From Streptomyces geranii (GTDB taxonomy: Bacteria; Actinomycetota; Actinomycetes; Streptomycetales; Streptomycetaceae), in contig NZ_PJME01000004.1 of NCBI RefSeq assembly GCF_002954775.1, positions 186,001 to 250,000 on the forward strand: a stretch of 64,000 bases of DNA, read 5' to 3'. This document shows, piece by piece, positions 27,061 through 37,228 of the stretch (positions within the stretch are counted from its first letter, which is position 1; the number at the start of each line of letters is the position of its first letter). Made by a program: the position numbers and the translations under genes. Under the pieces are notes generated by a model. It had not been told where the DNA came from, made no database searches, and saw only the letters and a list, made by a program, of their open reading frames with translations.

Positions 27061-27082
27061 GTCGGGCCGATCGGCCCGACCG
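27059..27082. promoter_or_regulatory. 24-bp perfect palindrome
   Basis: Each 12-base arm reads CGGTCGGGCCGA 5' to 3' on its own strand, with no spacer, centred between 27070 and 27071. It sits directly between the direct repeats and the C tract. It could be an operator or extrude as a cruciform; an ordinary transcription terminator is less likely because there is no loop. Confidence 0.6.
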
Positions 27083-27094
27083 GCCGGAGGCCCG

Positions 27095-27139
<45 letters not shown>

Positions 27140-27287
27140 ACAACCCCCCCGTGTAACAGACACCGCACAGCTACAACTCCCGCCCCACCTCACCGGTCGA
27201 ACCCGATGTGTCGCACACCCGTGCCGCGGCGGAACCGGTGCCGCCCGGCGCACCACCTCCAGTCCCGACCGAACTCGGAGTTGACCT

Positions 27288-28100
27288 GTGCCCAGCCAGA
27301 CCCTGACCACGCGGCTCGCCGCCACCACCGCGTTCCTCCTCGCCGCCACCGCCCTGTCCGCGCCCGCCGCCCTCGCGAAGCCCTCGGACGACGAACCCGC
27401 CCGCGCCTACGTGCTGACCGTGAGCACCGACCCGACCAGCACCGACTACGAGAACCGCCGCGTCGACGTCACCGGCACGGTCACCAAGGCCGACGGCACC
27501 CCGGCGGCCGGCGTCCCCGTCACCGTCCGCGAGGTCGTCCGCTTCACCACCTGGAACCCCTGGGGCGACCCGATCGACCCCACCTACTACGACCCGCGCG
27601 ACCTGGGCACCCCGGTGACCGACGCCACCGGGACGTTCACCGTCCCGGACGTCAACATCGACCTCATGAGCGGCAACAGCCTGCTCAACGTCCAGCGCGA
27701 GGTGCAGATCACCGCCACCTACGACGAGGACGGCGACCTCAACACCCCGCAGGACGGCTACTTCACGGACACCACCGTGACCACCAAGGCCAGGACCAGC
27801 TCCGTCAGTTACCAGGTCAACAAGAAGAAGGTGAAGGCGGGCGACATCCTCACCGTCCAGGGCAAGGTCACCCTTCCCAAGGGCGTCGAGGAGACGGGCA
27901 CCGAGGTCTTCCTCCAGACCTACTGGGAGAGCCAGTACCGCGTGAAGGTCCGCGCGGAGGAGGACGGCTTCTTCGTGATGTCCGTGCGCGTGAGGGACTA
28001 CGACGACACGTTCACCCTGCGCACCGCCCCGACCGACCTCTACGTGGCGGGCGCAGAGAAGCCACTACCGATCACCAACACCTCCCTCCCGCGCCCGTAG
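27288..28100 (+). CDS. Secreted protein with Ig-like repeat domains
   Basis: A protein of 270 residues with a Sec signal peptide (MPSQTLTTRLAATTAFLLAA, cleavage after ALA near residue 31). The mature part is rich in Thr, Val and Asp. It appears to contain two beta-sandwich segments: one around VTGTVTKADGTPAAGVPVTV and one around VKAGDILTVQGKVTLPKG. Both resemble the Ig-like or carboxypeptidase-regulatory-like folds seen in actinobacterial exported proteins. No enzyme motif is visible. GTG 27288 follows GGAG at good spacing. An adhesive or structural role outside the cell is a guess. Confidence 0.8.
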   Translation: MPSQTLTTRLAATTAFLLAATALSAPAALAKPSDDEPARAYVLTVSTDPTSTDYENRRVDVTGTVTKADGTPAAGVPVTVREVVRFTTWNPWGDPIDPTYYDPRDLGTPVTDATGTFTVPDVNIDLMSGNSLLNVQREVQITATYDEDGDLNTPQDGYFTDTTVTTKARTSSVSYQVNKKKVKAGDILTVQGKVTLPKGVEETGTEVFLQTYWESQYRVKVRAEEDGFFVMSVRVRDYDDTFTLRTAPTDLYVAGAEKPLPITNTSLPRP

Positions 28101-28255
28101 CGCTCCGGACAAGGGGGTGCGGACGTGCCACGGGGTACACCCGGGTTTCCACGGGTGCGCCCGGGGTCCCCTCGGCGCGACGGTGGCTGGGTAACCGAGC
28201 CGGGCCCTGGCGCACGATGAGCCGGTCCCGGTGGTCCACAGTGCCGGGAGTGGGG

Positions 28256-28978
28256 ATGTCCGTCATGCGCCTGTCCAGCGTCGACGTCGTGTCGGGGCCG
28301 AGCCCGTCGAAGGCGGGCCCGGCCGGGAGAACCCTGACGGCGCTCGTCCGTTCCGGGCCCGAGACGGCGGCGGACTTCGAGCGGGTACGGTCCCTGCTGT
28401 TCGGGATCGCCTACCAGACGCTGGGGCGTGCCGCCGACGCCGAGGACGTCGTACAGGACGTCTGGGTCCGCTGGCAGGGCACGGACCGGGCCCGGGTACG
28501 GGACCGCGTCGCCTTCCTCGCGGCCGTCACGACCCGGGTCGCCCTCAACGCGGCGACCTCGGCCCGGGCCCGCCGGGAGATCAGCGCCGGCGGCCTGCTG
28601 CCCGAGCGCCCGGCGGTGTCCGGCGCCGCCGGGGCCGTCGATCCGGCGCACGAGGCCGAACTGGGGGAGGCCCTCGAATCCGCCGTCCGGCTCCTCATGG
28701 AACGGCTCCTGCCCGTCGAACGCGCCGTGTACGTACTGCGCGAGGCGTTCGAATACCCGTTCCGCGAGATCGCCGAACTGCTCGGCATCAGCGAGGTCAA
28801 CGCACGTCAACTGGCGCTGCGGGCACGCAGACATCTCGCCGCGCCACGGCACAGCCCGGTCGACGCGACGGAACGGGACGTACTCCTCGAAGCCTTCCGC
28901 GACGCGGCCCGGGCCGGCGACATGGCCCGCCTGCTCGACCTCTTCCAGGGGCTCCGCACATCTCCGCAACCTCGATGA
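28256..28978 (+). CDS. ECF41-type sigma factor, lacking the SnoaL-like C-terminal domain
   Basis: A protein of 240 residues. Sigma region 2 (FERVRSLLFGIAYQTLGRAADAEDVVQDVWVRW), the linker with GGLLPERP, and region 4 (AVYVLREAFEYPFREIAELLGISEVNARQLALRARRHL) match the SigJ/ECF41 group, whose linker usually reads WLPEP. ECF41 factors normally continue into a SnoaL-like domain of about 100 residues that controls activity. Here the protein stops after DMARLLDLF plus ten residues, just where that domain should begin, and the downstream frames show no remnant. GGGAG lies five bases before the ATG. It is followed by a LAL regulator gene. Confidence 0.87.
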   Translation: MSVMRLSSVDVVSGPSPSKAGPAGRTLTALVRSGPETAADFERVRSLLFGIAYQTLGRAADAEDVVQDVWVRWQGTDRARVRDRVAFLAAVTTRVALNAATSARARREISAGGLLPERPAVSGAAGAVDPAHEAELGEALESAVRLLMERLLPVERAVYVLREAFEYPFREIAELLGISEVNARQLALRARRHLAAPRHSPVDATERDVLLEAFRDAARAGDMARLLDLFQGLRTSPQPR

Positions 28979-29120
28979 TCCCTTCCGACAACCGAGCCGC
29001 CGCACTCCCGCGGTTCACCGTCCGAACCGACAGGCCCGGCCGTGCGCCCGTGGTGCATGATGGGGACGACCCGAGTCGAAGATCAGGGTCTTGCTCCCTT
29101 GACCTGCGCGGTGGTGGTGG

Positions 29121-31880
29121 ATGTCGAGCAGCGCTCCTCGGCGCGGGCTGCGTGGCCGGCGCGGCGAGTGCGTGGTGCTGGAACAGCTCGTGGCCGACGC
29201 CAGGAGAGGGCAGAGTCAGGTCCTCGTGCTGCGCGGCGAAGCCGGGGTCGGCAAGTCCGCGCTCGTCGAGTACCTGGTCGGGAGCGCGCCCGGCTGCCAG
29301 ATCCTGCGGGCCGTCGGCGTCGAGTCCGAGATGGAGCTGGCCTTCGCCGGGCTGCACCAGCTGTGCATGCCGATGATGGGCCAGCTCGACCGCCTTCCCG
29401 TCCCCCAACGCGACGCCCTGGCCGTCGCGTTCGGTCTGCGCGCGGGCAGCGCGCCGGACCGTTTCATGGTCGGACTCGCGGTGCTGAGCCTGCTGGCCGA
29501 GGTCGCCGAGGAACAGCCGCTCGTCTGCGTGGTGGACGACGCCCAGTGGCTCGACCGGGTCTCCGCGCAGACCCTCGCCTTCGTCGCACGCCGGCTACTC
29601 GCCGAGCAGGTGGTACTGGTGTTCGCCGTGCGCACCTCGGTGATCCCGCCCGCCGACGACCCGCTGGCGACGCTGCGCGAACTCGTCGTCGCCGGTCTGC
29701 GCGACGAGGACGCGCGGGCGCTGCTGGACTCGGTGGTCCCCGGCCGCCTCGACGAACGCGTCCGGGACCGGATCGTCGCCGAGACCCACGGCAACCCACT
29801 GGCCCTGCTGGAACTGACCCGGGGCCTGACCGCGGCCGAACTCGCAGGCGGCTTCGGACGTCCGGACGCGCGACCACTGGCCAGTCAGATCGAGCAGAGT
29901 TTCCTACGGCGGATCGGGTCGCTCCCGGACGCCGCGCAACGCCTCCTGCTGGCGGCGGCGGCCGAACCCGTGGGCGACGTACCGCTGTTGAGACGGGTCG
30001 CCCAGCGGCTCGACATCGGCGCGGACGCCGCCGGAGCGGCCGAGGCGGCGGGACTGATCGAGTTCGGGGCGCGGGTACGGTTCCGCCATCCGCTGGTCCG
30101 CTCGGCGGCCTACCGCGCCGCCGACCCCGGAGAACGCCGGGACGTGCACCGCGCGCTGGCCGAGGCGACCGACCCCGAGTTCGACTCGGACCGCCGCGCC
30201 TGGCACCGCGCCCACGCGGCGCTCGAACCCGACGAGGCCCTGGCGGCCGAACTGGAACGCTCGGCCGACCGGGCCCACGCCCGCGGCGGGATCGCGGCGG
30301 CGGCAGCCTTCCTGAGACGCGCGACCGAACTGACACCCGATCCCGCCGTACGGGGAACGAGAGCGGTCGCCGCGGCCCGGGCCGCCTTCGAGGCCGGGGC
30401 CCCCGACGCGGCGCTCGAACTCCTCGCCGCCGCGGAGATGGGCCCCCTGGACGAGGCCCGGCACGCGCGGCTGACCCGGCTGCGCGCCCAGATCGTCTTC
30501 GCGCGCAGGCGCGGCGGCGAAGCCCTGCCGCTGCTGCTCGACGCCGCCGGACGGCTGGAGGGGGTCGACGACGCTCAGGCCCGCGAGGTGTACCTCGAAG
30601 CACTCGGCTCGGCGCTCGTCGCGGGCCGCCTGTGCGGACACGGCGGAGTACGGGAGGTGGCCGAGGCCGCCCGCGCGGCCCCACGCGGACCGCGACCGCC
30701 CAGACCGGCCGACGTACTGCTCGACGGCCTGACGACACGGCTCACCGAAGGCTATGCCGAGGGCGCGGCGGTGCTGAAGCCCGCCCTGCGGGAGCTGCGG
30801 CGGGCCGCCGGGCGTGACAAGGACGACGTCATGCGCTGGCTCTGGCTGACCTGGCTGGTCGCCGGCGACCTGTGGGACGACGAGACCTGGCACGAACTGA
30901 CCACGCACGCGGTCCGGGCGGCCCGCGAGACCGGCGCGCTCAACTTCCTGCCGCTGGCCCTCTCCTACCGGGCGGTCGTCCATGTGCACGCGGGAGAGTT
31001 CGACCTCGCCTCGGCCCTGATCGACGAGTCCGACACCCTGACGCTGGCGACCGGCAACTCCCGCCTCGGGTACGCCTTGTCGCTGGTCATGGTCTGGCGC
31101 GGCGATCTCCGGGCGGTCGAGGTGGTCAGCGACGGCGTCCGCGACGCGACCTCCTGGGGCGAGGGGCGGGTGATAGGCATGGCCCCCTATCTGCTCGCGG
31201 TGCTCTACAACGGCCTCGGCCGGTACCCGGAGGCCCTGGCCAACGCCGTACAGGGCGACGAGTACGAGGATTTCGCGTGCAGCGGGTTCACCCTGGTCGA
31301 ACTGGTCGAGGCGGGCGCCCGCAGCGACGCCCCCGAGGCGGCCGAGGCGGCCCTGCGCAGGCTGGAGGCACAGGCCGAGGTCGCCGGCACGGAGTGGGCC
31401 CTCGGCGTACTGGCCCGGTCGAGAGCACTGCTCTGCGAAGGCCCGGCCGCCGACCCGCTCTACCGCGAGGCCATCGAGCGCCTCGGGCGCAGCCGGGTCA
31501 CCGTCCACCTCGCCCGCACCCACCTGGTGTACGGCGAATGGCTGCGCCGCGAGAACCGGCGCCTCGAAGCACGTGAACACCTGCGCACCGCCCACGACAT
31601 GCTGCGCGGCTTCGGGGCGAGCGCCTTCGCCGAGCGCGCCCGCCGCGAACTCGTGGCCACGGGGGAATCGGTACGCCAACGCACGGTCGACGTACGGGAG
31701 TCGCTCACCGCGCAGGAGGCCCAGATCGCACGGCTCGCCGCCGAGGGCAGAACGAACTCCGAGATCGGCGCCGAGCTGTTCATCAGCCCCCGGACGGTCG
31801 AATGGCACCTGCACAAGGTGTTCACCAAGCTCGACGTCAACTCACGGAACAAGCTGCGGGGGGCCTTGGCCCGAGCGTGA
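29121..31880 (+). CDS. LAL-type LuxR family ATP-binding regulator
   Basis: A protein of 919 residues. The N-terminal ATPase domain has Walker A GEAGVGKSALVEYL near residues 39-52 and Walker B LVCVVDDAQWLDR near 133-145. The middle is long, helical and TPR-like. The C-terminal LuxR helix-turn-helix runs about 858-910 (LTAQEAQIARLAAEGRTNSE, then ISPRTVEWHLHKVFTKL). These large ATP-binding activators (MalT-like) often control secondary metabolite or sugar genes in streptomycetes. It is convergent with a serine hydrolase gene, so its targets are probably elsewhere. The start has no strong ribosome binding site and is less certain than the end. Confidence 0.93.
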   Translation: MSSSAPRRGLRGRRGECVVLEQLVADARRGQSQVLVLRGEAGVGKSALVEYLVGSAPGCQILRAVGVESEMELAFAGLHQLCMPMMGQLDRLPVPQRDALAVAFGLRAGSAPDRFMVGLAVLSLLAEVAEEQPLVCVVDDAQWLDRVSAQTLAFVARRLLAEQVVLVFAVRTSVIPPADDPLATLRELVVAGLRDEDARALLDSVVPGRLDERVRDRIVAETHGNPLALLELTRGLTAAELAGGFGRPDARPLASQIEQSFLRRIGSLPDAAQRLLLAAAAEPVGDVPLLRRVAQRLDIGADAAGAAEAAGLIEFGARVRFRHPLVRSAAYRAADPGERRDVHRALAEATDPEFDSDRRAWHRAHAALEPDEALAAELERSADRAHARGGIAAAAAFLRRATELTPDPAVRGTRAVAAARAAFEAGAPDAALELLAAAEMGPLDEARHARLTRLRAQIVFARRRGGEALPLLLDAAGRLEGVDDAQAREVYLEALGSALVAGRLCGHGGVREVAEAARAAPRGPRPPRPADVLLDGLTTRLTEGYAEGAAVLKPALRELRRAAGRDKDDVMRWLWLTWLVAGDLWDDETWHELTTHAVRAARETGALNFLPLALSYRAVVHVHAGEFDLASALIDESDTLTLATGNSRLGYALSLVMVWRGDLRAVEVVSDGVRDATSWGEGRVIGMAPYLLAVLYNGLGRYPEALANAVQGDEYEDFACSGFTLVELVEAGARSDAPEAAEAALRRLEAQAEVAGTEWALGVLARSRALLCEGPAADPLYREAIERLGRSRVTVHLARTHLVYGEWLRRENRRLEAREHLRTAHDMLRGFGASAFAERARRELVATGESVRQRTVDVRESLTAQEAQIARLAAEGRTNSEIGAELFISPRTVEWHLHKVFTKLDVNSRNKLRGALARA

Positions 31881-31925
31881 TGGCCATCCGCGCCTGCGCG
31901 CCTGACGCTGGGCGGTGGGCGGTGG

Positions 31926-33167
31926 TCAGTTCTTGAGGAGGGCGCAGACGAACCTTTCCTCCACCGCGCGCAGCTGCTCCAGCAGCTGCGGCTTCGTCGA
32001 CTGGTTCACCTGTGTGGTGAGCGAGAACGTCAGCGACCGCTCTCCGTCCGGGGTCGCGGCGATCAGCTGGGTGTAGCCGGGGGTGTTGCCGGTGTGGCCG
32101 AGGACGACTCCGCAGCGCGTGGTGTACCGGAAGATCGCCTCGCCCGCCTCGTTCCGGCCCGGGCCGGCCGGTTCCGAGGCGCCGTCGATCCAGCGGCGCT
32201 GCTGGCGCAGGGTCTCCCGGGAGATCAGCGAGCCGCCCGCGTAGCCGCGGATGAACCTGGTCATGTCCTTCGGCGTGGAGACGATTCCGCCCGACGCCCA
32301 CACCCCCGAGGCCCCGATCAGCTCACTGACGTCCTCCGGCGGGGCCGGCGGCTGCACCGGGACGTCGTAACCGCGCATGTACGGCTCCGGCAGCTCGAAC
32401 CCCTGCGGCAGGCTCGTGTCGCGCAGACCGAGCGGACGGTAGACCAGGCGCCGCAGCAGTTCCTCGTAACGGGTGTGGGTCGCCGCCTCGGCCATCAGGG
32501 CTACGGCGATGTTGTCCGAGTTGGAGTACTGGTACCGCGAGCCCGGGCGGAACAGCAGCGGGTCGCGGGCCACGAAGTCGAGCAGCCGCCGGGAGTCGAA
32601 GACGTGGTGCGGATCGGCCTGGAGGATGCTGATGAACTCCGGGCTCCGGCTGAAGTCCGGCAGACCGCTGGTGTGGTTCAGGAGCTGTCGCAGGGTGACC
32701 GCGCGCCAGGCTCGCGGGAGCGAGGGCAGTCGGCGCCCGATGGTGTCGTCGAGCCGGAGCGCGCCCCGGTCCACGAGGCTCAGGGCCACGGCGCCGCTGA
32801 ACGCCTTCGCCGTACTGGCGATCCGCATGTGATCGGTCGGCTCGACCGGCCGGCCGGTTTCGAGATCGGCGGTCCCGGCCCGCAGGATCCGGCGGGACTC
32901 GCCGCGCTGGAGGACGGCGATGACACCGGGCGGGCCGCCCGGGGCGCTGACCAGCTGTTCGAGTTGGCTGAGCAGCGCGGATTCCGTGGGCGTGTGGTCC
33001 GCGGGTGCGTGGCCCGTGGTCGTGCGGTCGGTGGTCGTGCGGTTCGTGTCGGAACCGGGCGCCTCGGCTTCGGCGGGCGCGGACACCAGGGCCGTCAGAC
33101 AGGCGCCGACCAGCACGGCGGTGACCGGCAGACGCAGCTGCGGACGGGGGAGTTTGGGCAGCGGCAC
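31926..33167 (-). CDS. Secreted serine hydrolase (class C beta-lactamase / DD-peptidase family)
   Basis: An exported protein of about 413 residues. A signal peptide (LRLPVTAVLVGACLTALVSA) is followed by a short Thr-rich linker. The catalytic SxxK tetrad is in ASTAKAFSG near residue 115, YSN in YQYSNSDN near 212 and the third motif HTG in LGHTGNTPGY near 357. Members are D-alanyl-D-alanine carboxypeptidases, esterases or beta-lactamase-like enzymes acting on the cell wall side. GTG 33167 has a GAGGAGA ribosome binding site; a longer frame from 33335 adds no conserved sequence. It is divergent from the phosphoglucomutase gene. Confidence 0.92.
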   Translation of the reverse strand: MPLPKLPRPQLRLPVTAVLVGACLTALVSAPAEAEAPGSDTNRTTTDRTTTGHAPADHTPTESALLSQLEQLVSAPGGPPGVIAVLQRGESRRILRAGTADLETGRPVEPTDHMRIASTAKAFSGAVALSLVDRGALRLDDTIGRRLPSLPRAWRAVTLRQLLNHTSGLPDFSRSPEFISILQADPHHVFDSRRLLDFVARDPLLFRPGSRYQYSNSDNIAVALMAEAATHTRYEELLRRLVYRPLGLRDTSLPQGFELPEPYMRGYDVPVQPPAPPEDVSELIGASGVWASGGIVSTPKDMTRFIRGYAGGSLISRETLRQQRRWIDGASEPAGPGRNEAGEAIFRYTTRCGVVLGHTGNTPGYTQLIAATPDGERSLTFSLTTQVNQSTKPQLLEQLRAVEERFVCALLKN

Positions 33168-33418
33168 GGATTCTCCTCGGTGGACTGGGCGGGCCAGCTG
33201 GACTGACTGGACCGGGTGGGCCATGGGGTCAGGGCACGCCCAGCATCGGCCGGGTGACGCCCGGCTGCCCGTGACGCTGCTGCATACGGCCGAGCGCGCA
33301 ACCTGCCGCGCCCGGGCGCCGCACGCGTGCCACAAGGCCCGCCCGGTGAGCGTCCCGGCGGCCCGGGCGGGGGAGAATGGGGCCGTACCGACGGTTGACC
33401 TTTGCGGAGGAGCGGGAA

Positions 33419-35059
<1,641 letters not shown>

Positions 35060-35075
35060 CCCTGACGGACAGGAC

Positions 35076-35104
35076 GGGTGACGCCGCTCGACAGGGCGTC
35101 ACCC
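35076..35104 (+). terminator. Hairpin terminator after pgm
   Basis: Perfect 10-bp arms (GGGTGACGCC at 35076-35085 and its complement at 35095-35104) around a 9-base loop, 17 bases after the pgm stop codon. No U tract follows, as is common for actinobacterial terminators. Confidence 0.75.
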
Positions 35105-35165
35105 GGCCCCGGGACACGCCATGAGTTCCGAATGGGCAACCGGTTTCACACACCCGGCGGGTATA

Positions 35166-35181
35166 AGTTGATGCATCAACT
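35166..35181. promoter_or_regulatory. MarR-type operator O1
   Basis: A perfect 16-bp palindrome, AGTTGATGCATCAACT, overlapping a TATAAG sequence that could be a -10 element. It precedes the oxidoreductase gene at 35214. Near-identical sequences precede the NmrA gene and the LLM gene, so this is probably the binding site of the nearby MarR regulator. Confidence 0.75.
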
Positions 35182-35213
35182 GACCATGTATGGCTGAACT
35201 GGGAGCCGAACAG

Positions 35214-36134
35214 ATGTCCCTTGCAGTGCAGTTCTCCGAATACGGCAATCCTGACGTCCTGCGTGTCGTGGACGTACCGCCCCTCACCGCGGGCCCCGGG
35301 CAGGTACGGCTCGCGGTGCGTGCCGCGGGCGTCAACCCGTTCGACTGGAAGGTGCTGCGCGGCTACATGAGCCAGGTCATGCCGCTCGATCTGCCGGCCG
35401 GTCTGGGCTCGGACGTGGCCGGGGTGGTCGACCAGGTCGGCGAGGGCGTGACCGGGTTCAGTGTGGGCGACGAGGTGCTGGGCTCCTCGCTCACCCCGTC
35501 CTACGCCCAGGCTGCCCTCGCGGACGCCACCGCACTGGTCGCCAAGCCGGCCTCGGTGCCCTGGGAGGTGGCGGGCTCCCTGGCCGGTGCGGGCATCACC
35601 GCCTGGCAGGTGCTGAGGAAGCTCCAGGTCGCCAAGGGCGAGACCCTGCTGATCCACGCCGCCGCCGGGGGAGTGGGCACGTTCGCCGTCCAGTTGGCCG
35701 TCGCCCGTGGTGTCCGCGTCATCGGCACCGCGAGCGAACGCAACCACGAACAGCTCCGCGCCCTCGGCGCCGAACCGGTGACCTACGGCGAGGGCCTGGT
35801 CGAGCGCGTACGGGCCGTCGCGCCCCAGGGCGTCGACGCGGTCCTCGACGCCTCCGGCCGGGGTGAGATCCCGGACTCCCTCGAACTGGCGGGCGGACCT
35901 GCCCGCGTCCTCACCCTGGTCGCCTTCGACGCCGCCGACACAGGCATTCAGGTCCACCGGGCGGAGCAGGAAGGAGGCGGCGCCGAAGCGCTCCGGGAGA
36001 TCCTCGCCCTCACGCTGGACGGCCGCCTGCGGGTGCCCGTCTGGCGGACGTTCCCCCTCGCGGAGGTGGCGGCGGCGCTGGAGGTCAGCCAGTCCGGGCA
36101 CCTGAGCGGCAAGTTGGTTCTCCTTCCGTCGTAG
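35214..36134 (+). CDS. Zinc-type alcohol dehydrogenase-like quinone oxidoreductase
   Basis: An NAD(P)H-dependent medium-chain reductase of 306 residues. The N-terminal GroES-like domain contains AAGVNPFDWKVLRG near residues 40-53, and the Rossmann fold has AAAGGVGTFAVQLA near 150-163. Zinc ligands of true alcohol dehydrogenases are missing, as in quinone oxidoreductases (QOR, CurA-like). It would reduce quinones or activated alkenes in the cytoplasm. ATG 35214 has GGGAG upstream; a start at 35190 is also possible. The MarR-type palindrome O1 overlaps its promoter region, placing it in the putative electrophile-response regulon. Confidence 0.9.
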   Translation: MSLAVQFSEYGNPDVLRVVDVPPLTAGPGQVRLAVRAAGVNPFDWKVLRGYMSQVMPLDLPAGLGSDVAGVVDQVGEGVTGFSVGDEVLGSSLTPSYAQAALADATALVAKPASVPWEVAGSLAGAGITAWQVLRKLQVAKGETLLIHAAAGGVGTFAVQLAVARGVRVIGTASERNHEQLRALGAEPVTYGEGLVERVRAVAPQGVDAVLDASGRGEIPDSLELAGGPARVLTLVAFDAADTGIQVHRAEQEGGGAEALREILALTLDGRLRVPVWRTFPLAEVAAALEVSQSGHLSGKLVLLPS

Positions 36135-36174
36135 CGGTGCCGTCGCTCGAACTTGGCCGAATCTGATCCACGAA

Positions 36175-36190
36175 AGTTGATGTGTCATCC
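36175..36190. promoter_or_regulatory. Degenerate MarR-type half-operator
   Basis: AGTTGATGTGTCATCC matches the O1 palindrome perfectly in the left half and loosely in the right. It lies 36 bases upstream of O2, centre to centre, and could be a second weaker site or overlap the -35 region of the NmrA promoter. Confidence 0.4.
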
Positions 36191-36210
36191 ATGTCTCGCG
36201 TGTAGCTTTT

Positions 36211-36226
36211 GGTTGACGCATCAACT
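36211..36226. promoter_or_regulatory. MarR-type operator O2
   Basis: GGTTGACGCATCAACT differs from O1 at two of 16 positions. It lies 50 bases before the NmrA gene, just after a TAGCTT sequence (36203-36208) that could be the -10 element, so bound repressor would cover the transcription start. Confidence 0.75.
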
Positions 36227-36276
36227 AGAGCGTCCAGGGCGTCCAGAGCGTCTTTCTCGGAACAGAGGCAGCCGAT

Positions 36277-37227
36277 ATGAGCGACAAGAAGATCATCGTG
36301 GTCACCGGAGCGACGGGCGCCCAGGGCGGCGGCGTCGCTCGGGCGATCCTCGCCGACGCGGACTCGGGCTTCGCGGTACGCGCGTTGACCCGGGACCCCG
36401 CGTCCCCCGCCGCCAAGGAACTCGCCGACCTCGGCGCAGAGGTCGTACCGGCCGATTTCTACGACGAGCCCAGCGTGCACAAGGCGTTTGACGGCGCCTA
36501 CGGGGCCTTCCTCGTCACCAACTTCTGGGCGCACGGCTCGGCGGCCAAGGAGACGGAGGAGATCGAGGTCCTGGTCCGGGCCTCGAAGCAGGCGGGCCTG
36601 CGCCACGTGGTGTGGTCCACGCTGGAGGACACCCGTGAACTGCTGCCGCTGGCGGACGACCGGATGCCCGTGCTCCAAGGCGCCTACAACGTCCCGCACT
36701 TCGATGCCAAGGGCGCGGGCAACGAATTGTTCCGGCAGGCGGGAGTGCCGACGACCTTCCTGAACACCACCTTCTACTTCCAGGGCTTCCTACAGGGGTT
36801 CGGCCCGCAGCGCGCCGAGGACGGCGTACTCGCGCTCACCCTGCCGTTCGAGGAGGGCAAGCTCCTGGCCGGGGTGGACGTGGCGGACATCGGGCGTACC
36901 GCGCTCGCCGTGCTCAAGGGCGGCGAGCAGTACATCGGCAGCACCATCGGCCTCGCGGGCGACCACCTCACCGGCGCCCAGTACGCGGCGAAGCTGGCCG
37001 CCGCGATCGGCGAACCGGTGCGCTTCCAGTCCGTGCCCTACGACGTCTTCCGCACCCTCGACCTGCCCGCGGCCGAGGAGATCGCCAACATGTTCCAGTA
37101 CTACGGCGACTTCGACCAGAAGTTCACCGGCGCCCGCGACCTGGACCGGCTGCGGCGGCTGAACCCGGCGCTCACGAGCTTCGACGCCTGGCTGGCCGAG
37201 AACGCGTCGCGGATCGAGGTGAAGTGA
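36277..37227 (+). CDS. NmrA-like NAD(P)-binding oxidoreductase
   Basis: A protein of 316 residues in the atypical short-chain dehydrogenase group (NmrA/HSCARG type). The nucleotide-binding motif TGATGAQGGGVARAIL is at residues 10-25. The YxxxK active site of classical SDRs is not evident. NmrA proteins are often redox sensors that distinguish NAD(P) from NAD(P)H rather than enzymes. GAGGCAG lies upstream of the ATG. It is the first gene of a two-gene operon with the SDR (one base between stop and next start) and is preceded by operator O2. Confidence 0.92.
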   Translation: MSDKKIIVVTGATGAQGGGVARAILADADSGFAVRALTRDPASPAAKELADLGAEVVPADFYDEPSVHKAFDGAYGAFLVTNFWAHGSAAKETEEIEVLVRASKQAGLRHVVWSTLEDTRELLPLADDRMPVLQGAYNVPHFDAKGAGNELFRQAGVPTTFLNTTFYFQGFLQGFGPQRAEDGVLALTLPFEEGKLLAGVDVADIGRTALAVLKGGEQYIGSTIGLAGDHLTGAQYAAKLAAAIGEPVRFQSVPYDVFRTLDLPAAEEIANMFQYYGDFDQKFTGARDLDRLRRLNPALTSFDAWLAENASRIEVK

Positions 37228-37228
37228 G

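Noticed and set aside
27059..27082. 24-bp palindrome as an intrinsic terminator
   Set aside because: No loop, and both flanking genes start rather than end here.
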